From: Paenibacillus sp. Soil787
GTDB lineage: Bacteria; Bacillota; Bacilli; Paenibacillales; NBRC-103111
Assembly (NCBI RefSeq): GCF_001429545.1
Contig: NZ_LMSP01000001.1
Location: forward strand, 154,774 to 218,773
Length of the DNA stretch: 64,000 bases
Reading direction: 5' to 3'
Shown here in pieces: positions 61,347 through 64,000 of this stretch (its first letter is position 1; each line of letters starts with the position of its first letter). The position numbers and the translations under genes were made by a program. The notes under the pieces were generated by a model. The model worked only from the letters and a program-made list of their open reading frames with translations, ran no database searches and was not told the origin of the DNA.

Positions 61347-61517
61347 TTGAATCAGAATTTATTATGTCTCCTTTGCAATCTTGCGGAAAAGCAAATCTCA
61401 GAAAAAATATGTGACTGCTGCGCAGATGTATTGGAATTTGGGTATCCTTCTTTTCCGGCTTATATACTACAGGAGACCGGTGAATTGCAAAAGCTGAAAG
61501 AAACAAAAGTTAATTGA
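61347..61517 (+). CDS. Small Cys-rich protein (56 aa)
   Basis: A TTG-started frame after GGATGTGAATTCAT gives 56 residues with CLLCNL near the start and CDCC at ~22-25, a possible zinc-binding pair. It follows the malic enzyme remnant by 19 nt, and a terminator lies downstream, which suggests that it closed the operon. Family not recognised. Confidence 0.4.
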   Translation: MNQNLLCLLCNLAEKQISEKICDCCADVLEFGYPSFPAYILQETGELQKLKETKVN

Positions 61518-61603
61518 TAATAAGTAATTATTAGTGATTAGAATCAAAGCTCATTTACTTTTTTCTTTTGGAAAAAATGGATATACATGAATATGTAAAT
61601 GGT

Positions 61604-61630
61604 CTGTTGAAGCCTCAACAGGCTTTTTTG
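61604..61630 (+). terminator. Terminator of the carboxylate cluster
   Basis: CTGTTG-AAGCCT-CAACAG followed by GCTTTTTTG. Confidence 0.75.
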
Positions 61631-61664
61631 TAGCTTTTTGAACTTTCGTGAGTAGTAAGATAAG

Positions 61665-61708
61665 TCGTTTGTTGTTCACTGCGTCAAGATGTTTTGAATA
61701 ACAAACGA
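61665..61708. repeat. Inverted repeat, 14 bp arms with one mismatch
   Basis: TCGTTTGTTGTTCA (61665) and TGAATAACAAACGA (61695) pair at 13 of 14 positions. Function unknown. Confidence 0.5.
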
Positions 61709-61783
61709 TACACTGTGACTTTTGTCGAAAAAGAGGAGTGTTGGCGACTTTATATCAATATCAAGTTTTAAGGAGGAGTTAAC

Positions 61784-61950
61784 TTAGAGACAACATTTGG
61801 TGCGGCCGTAGGTGGTTTATTTATTTCAGAAATTGGTACACAATACGTCGTAATCGTAGGATTACTATCAATTATATTAAGTTCTATAACCATTAATAAG
61901 AAGATGGTGCCTGTGTTCAGACACCATCTGTTGACTGCGAGAGATTCTTA
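61784..61950 (+). pseudogene. Fragment of an MFS transporter C-terminus
   Basis: The open frame ETTFGAAVGGLFISEIGTQY followed by VVIVGLLSIILSSITIN matches the last two helices of a DHA1-type exporter. There is no start or upstream helices. A GATGGTG/CACCATC hairpin lies inside its tail at ~61903-61930. It is a small deletion remnant near the TetR-SDR pair. Confidence 0.55.
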
Positions 61951-61961
61951 ATTGTTGGGTG

Positions 61962-62276
61962 CTATTCCTCTTTATAATCAATCTTTGTATCGATGCCTAC
62001 TGAGTTGTTCTTGCCATCCCATGTAACGCCAATTTTGAATACTTTTGCGATATCTCGAAGCTTGAAATAGTTGTTTCCATCAATGTTGTAGGCTGAAAGT
62101 TGAATCTCTTCGCCATTTAAATCTATTTTGGAGCTTGTTGACAATGCCCTTTTAGACTCTATTTTAGTGGATACCGCTAGTTCACCACCAGCGAATTTGC
62201 TACTGAAGATGACACTCAAATCATTGATAGCAATAAAGTTAATTTTAAGGATTAACCGTAACGAACACGCATGCAT
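61962..62276 (-). pseudogene. Copper amine oxidase N-terminal-like (stalk) domain fragment
   Basis: About 60 recognisable residues, KIDLNGEEIQLSAYNIDGNN followed by YFKLRDIAKVFKIGVTWDG, match the stalk/Cu-amine-oxidase-N-like repeats of secreted Paenibacillus proteins. The part before it (MHACSLRLILKINF) is neither a signal peptide nor conserved, and no ribosome binding site is visible. Likely the tail of a broken surface protein gene. Confidence 0.6.
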
Positions 62277-62327
62277 GACTTCAAGAGCGCACTGACAATT
62301 TAACAGGACGCTCTTGTTTTACATGGA

Positions 62328-62873
62328 CTACAGGCTTCTTTCTAACAAGGCCCCAACTTGTTTGGCCATTGCTTGAGGTGAGGATGGCATTCCATTTCTG
62401 ATCCACCATTCAATGACACCTACATAAGCGTTCCCAGTATACTGAAGCATAACGTCTTCGCTTAAATCCTTATTTCTTCCGCTTTCTTTGTCAATCTCAC
62501 CTATGAAGCCCTCCGTAATAAAATCAAAAAGCCGTGTTCTAAAAGAAGGCGCTCCTTTACTCACTAACATGGTCGAAAAGAATAAATAGTTTTTCTCAAA
62601 ATATTCGAAAAAAGGTAAAAGACCATTGTTCCAATCCAGCCTGCAAGCCCATTCACCCATCTCCGCTAATTCGTTAATGTGCATTTCGATGAGTTTATCC
62701 AATAAATCAAATTTGTCCTGATAATGAAGATAAATGGTACCACGGTTTATGTTTGCCCGGTCGGCAATATCCTGAATTGTAATATCATCGAAGTTTTTTT
62801 CAGTCATTAATTCAATAACAGCTTTTTTCATAGCTTCTTGTGATTTAAGAATTCTCCGATCCACTTTTTTCAT
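62328..62873 (-). CDS. TetR/AcrR family regulator
   Basis: A 181-residue repressor: N-terminal helix-turn-helix (ITIQDIADRANINRGTIYLH, ~29-48) and a C-terminal helical ligand domain of the TetR_C group (VIEWWIRNGMPSSPQAMAKQ near the end). GGTGG lies 9 nt before the ATG chosen. It diverges from an SDR oxidoreductase, with a dyad between the two genes, so it probably represses that gene and itself. Confidence 0.85.
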   Translation of the reverse strand: MKKVDRRILKSQEAMKKAVIELMTEKNFDDITIQDIADRANINRGTIYLHYQDKFDLLDKLIEMHINELAEMGEWACRLDWNNGLLPFFEYFEKNYLFFSTMLVSKGAPSFRTRLFDFITEGFIGEIDKESGRNKDLSEDVMLQYTGNAYVGVIEWWIRNGMPSSPQAMAKQVGALLERSL

Positions 62874-62973
62874 CGTATATATCCACCAAGCTTTCATTAT
62901 AATTAACATTTTCAAGCTCTGTGTTGAGTTATCAACATATTACGTTACTTTAACCATTGAAAATAAAAGTCTT

Positions 62974-62997
62974 ACTTATATAATAATAGACATAAGT
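62974..62997. promoter_or_regulatory. Candidate TetR operator
   Basis: ACTTAT and ATAAGT arms (62974-62979, 62992-62997) surround TATAATAA, a possible -10, in the intergenic region between the TetR and SDR genes. Confidence 0.45.
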
Positions 62998-63075
62998 TGA
63001 TTAATCAAATAAAATTCGTTAACGATAAGGTGTTGTTTCAAATTAAGTAATAAAAATTTGGGAGGGATTTAAAGA

Positions 63076-63918
63076 GTGATGGAAGTAAAAACTTGGTTTA
63101 TTACAGGTGCCGGTCGTGGTTTGGGTATGGATATTGCAAAGGCAGCCTTGTCTGCCGGCCACAGAGTAATCGCTTCAGGCCGTAATACGGATTCTGTTTT
63201 GAAAGCTGTGGGAGAATCAGACAATCTTTTTGTCGTTAAACTTGATGTCACTGACTCTGCTGACGCAGAGTTGGCTGTAAAAGCAGTAGTAGAACGTTTT
63301 GGTCGTATTGACATACTTGTCAACAACGCTGCTAACTTCTATGGAGGCTATTTCGAGGAACTGACCCCTGAGCAGGTTGAAAAGCAACTAGCCACTGTCC
63401 TCATTGGGCCAATGAATGTTACACGAGCCGTTCTTCCTATTATGCGTAAACAACGTTCTGGACATGTGATTTCGATTTCGTCGGGTGCCGGGCTCCAGGG
63501 ATTCGAATTCAATTCCGCCTACTGCGCGGCAAAATTTGGTCTAGAGGGATGGATGGAGTCGCTTCAGCCTGAAGTTGCTCCTTTTGGGATTAGTACCACA
63601 ATCGTCAATCCTGGGTTCTTCCGTACCGAACTTCTTACGAAGAAGTCGTCAACTTATGCTGAATTGAATATCGAAGACTATGCGGAACGTAAAGCGGCAC
63701 AGTTGGAGTGGTGGCAGGCCCAAAATGGTAAACAAGTTGGCGATCCGGCAAAGCTTGCCCAAGCATTGATTAAAATTGTAAACGAGAAACAACCACCTCA
63801 CCGCTTCATTGCGGGTGTAGATGCCATCACCGTCGCTGAACAAAAGATCGCCAATCTCCAGGCTGAGATCGGAGCCTACCGTGAACTCTCTTTATCACTG
63901 TCGTATGAGTACGAATAG
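63076..63918 (+). CDS. Short-chain dehydrogenase/reductase
   Basis: A 280-residue classical SDR: TGAGRGLG cofactor loop (~9-16), LDVTDSADAE (~56), NNAAN (~85), catalytic Ser in SISSGAGLQG (~136) and YCAAK (~152-156). It reduces or oxidises a carbonyl/alcohol with NAD(P). GGAGGG lies 9 nt before GTG 63076, and ATG 63079 is the alternative. Likely controlled by the divergent TetR regulator; substrate unknown. 63919-64000 shows no gene. Confidence 0.9.
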   Translation: MMEVKTWFITGAGRGLGMDIAKAALSAGHRVIASGRNTDSVLKAVGESDNLFVVKLDVTDSADAELAVKAVVERFGRIDILVNNAANFYGGYFEELTPEQVEKQLATVLIGPMNVTRAVLPIMRKQRSGHVISISSGAGLQGFEFNSAYCAAKFGLEGWMESLQPEVAPFGISTTIVNPGFFRTELLTKKSSTYAELNIEDYAERKAAQLEWWQAQNGKQVGDPAKLAQALIKIVNEKQPPHRFIAGVDAITVAEQKIANLQAEIGAYRELSLSLSYEYE

Positions 63919-64000
63919 GCGCCGGGGAACTACAGCTGAGCCCCGGAATATCTAGGAAAACAGATAGGGGAGGAGCCTCCCAAGTATCATTAATATAATT

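Overview
The window looks like chromosomal DNA of a spore-forming Bacillota bacterium, most likely Paenibacillus or a close relative. Supporting signs are many strong AGGAGG-type ribosome binding sites with TTG/GTG/ATT starts, sporulation genes (CotF-like coat proteins, cdaS, sleL), a yqhG-yqhH-lipM neighbourhood, yqzE, yhaO-yhaN, and an uronate-polysaccharide locus of the GH88 plus PL38 kind. The genus is inferred; no 16S gene is present.

Layout. 0.5-9.3 kb: MATE exporter, TipA-type MerR regulator, decayed LysE and amino acid permease genes, Rieske ferredoxin, PLP lyase, ATP-dependent DNA ligase, two metal-dependent hydrolases and a divergent pair of XRE regulators with a shared operator region. 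9.4-13.7 kb: a sporulation patch (lipoprotein, two coat proteins, cdaS, sleL, aminopropyltransferase-like protein) that includes a degenerate 23S rRNA fragment upstream of cdaS. 13.7-17.1 kb: AraC regulator with GH88 and PL38 enzymes, a small intracellular uronan-degradation locus. 17.1-19.2 kb: small conserved genes and DinB.

19.27-23.72 kb is the most unusual part. At least seven copies of a ~160 bp structured repeat, all in one orientation, alternate with short AT-rich genes, all on the + strand (unknown protein, Nudix, small membrane proteins, DinB fragment, a tyrosine-phosphatase-like gene starting at ATT, two holin-like toxins). The repeats have paired outer and inner boxes like integron attC sites, and for two cassettes the box at the gene's 5' side is the exact complement of the box at its 3' side. 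No integrase lies in the window, so either a cassette array in a Bacillota chromosome or a MITE family could explain it.

24.6-47.5 kb is mostly housekeeping: aldo/keto reductase, DUF1304, a GGDEF protein, glycosyltransferase, yhaO-yhaN nuclease/ATPase, YkvI, DedA, xpt, cbiZ, tRNA-Leu(CAG), Bax-inhibitor family protein, GDSL hydrolase and yqhH-yqhG. 48.4-53.6 kb: lipM, dat and the B12-dependent ribonucleotide reductase nrdJ, which has two candidate NrdR boxes flanking its -10. 53.9-61.5 kb: a carboxylate-utilisation cluster (LysR, MFS, PrpF-family isomerase, second MFS, malic enzyme) that is partly decayed: the ABC transporter and malic enzyme are deletion remnants. 61.5-64 kb: further fragments, then a divergent TetR-SDR pair.

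A second recurrent signal is a set of ~180 bp intergenic arrays, each made of four ~22 bp units at ~50 bp spacing in the order forward, forward, reverse, reverse. Five clear arrays fall into three sequence families (GGAAC, CGGACACAG, TGCAAAAAGTGCA), with further partial ones. I cannot match either repeat class to a named family from memory.
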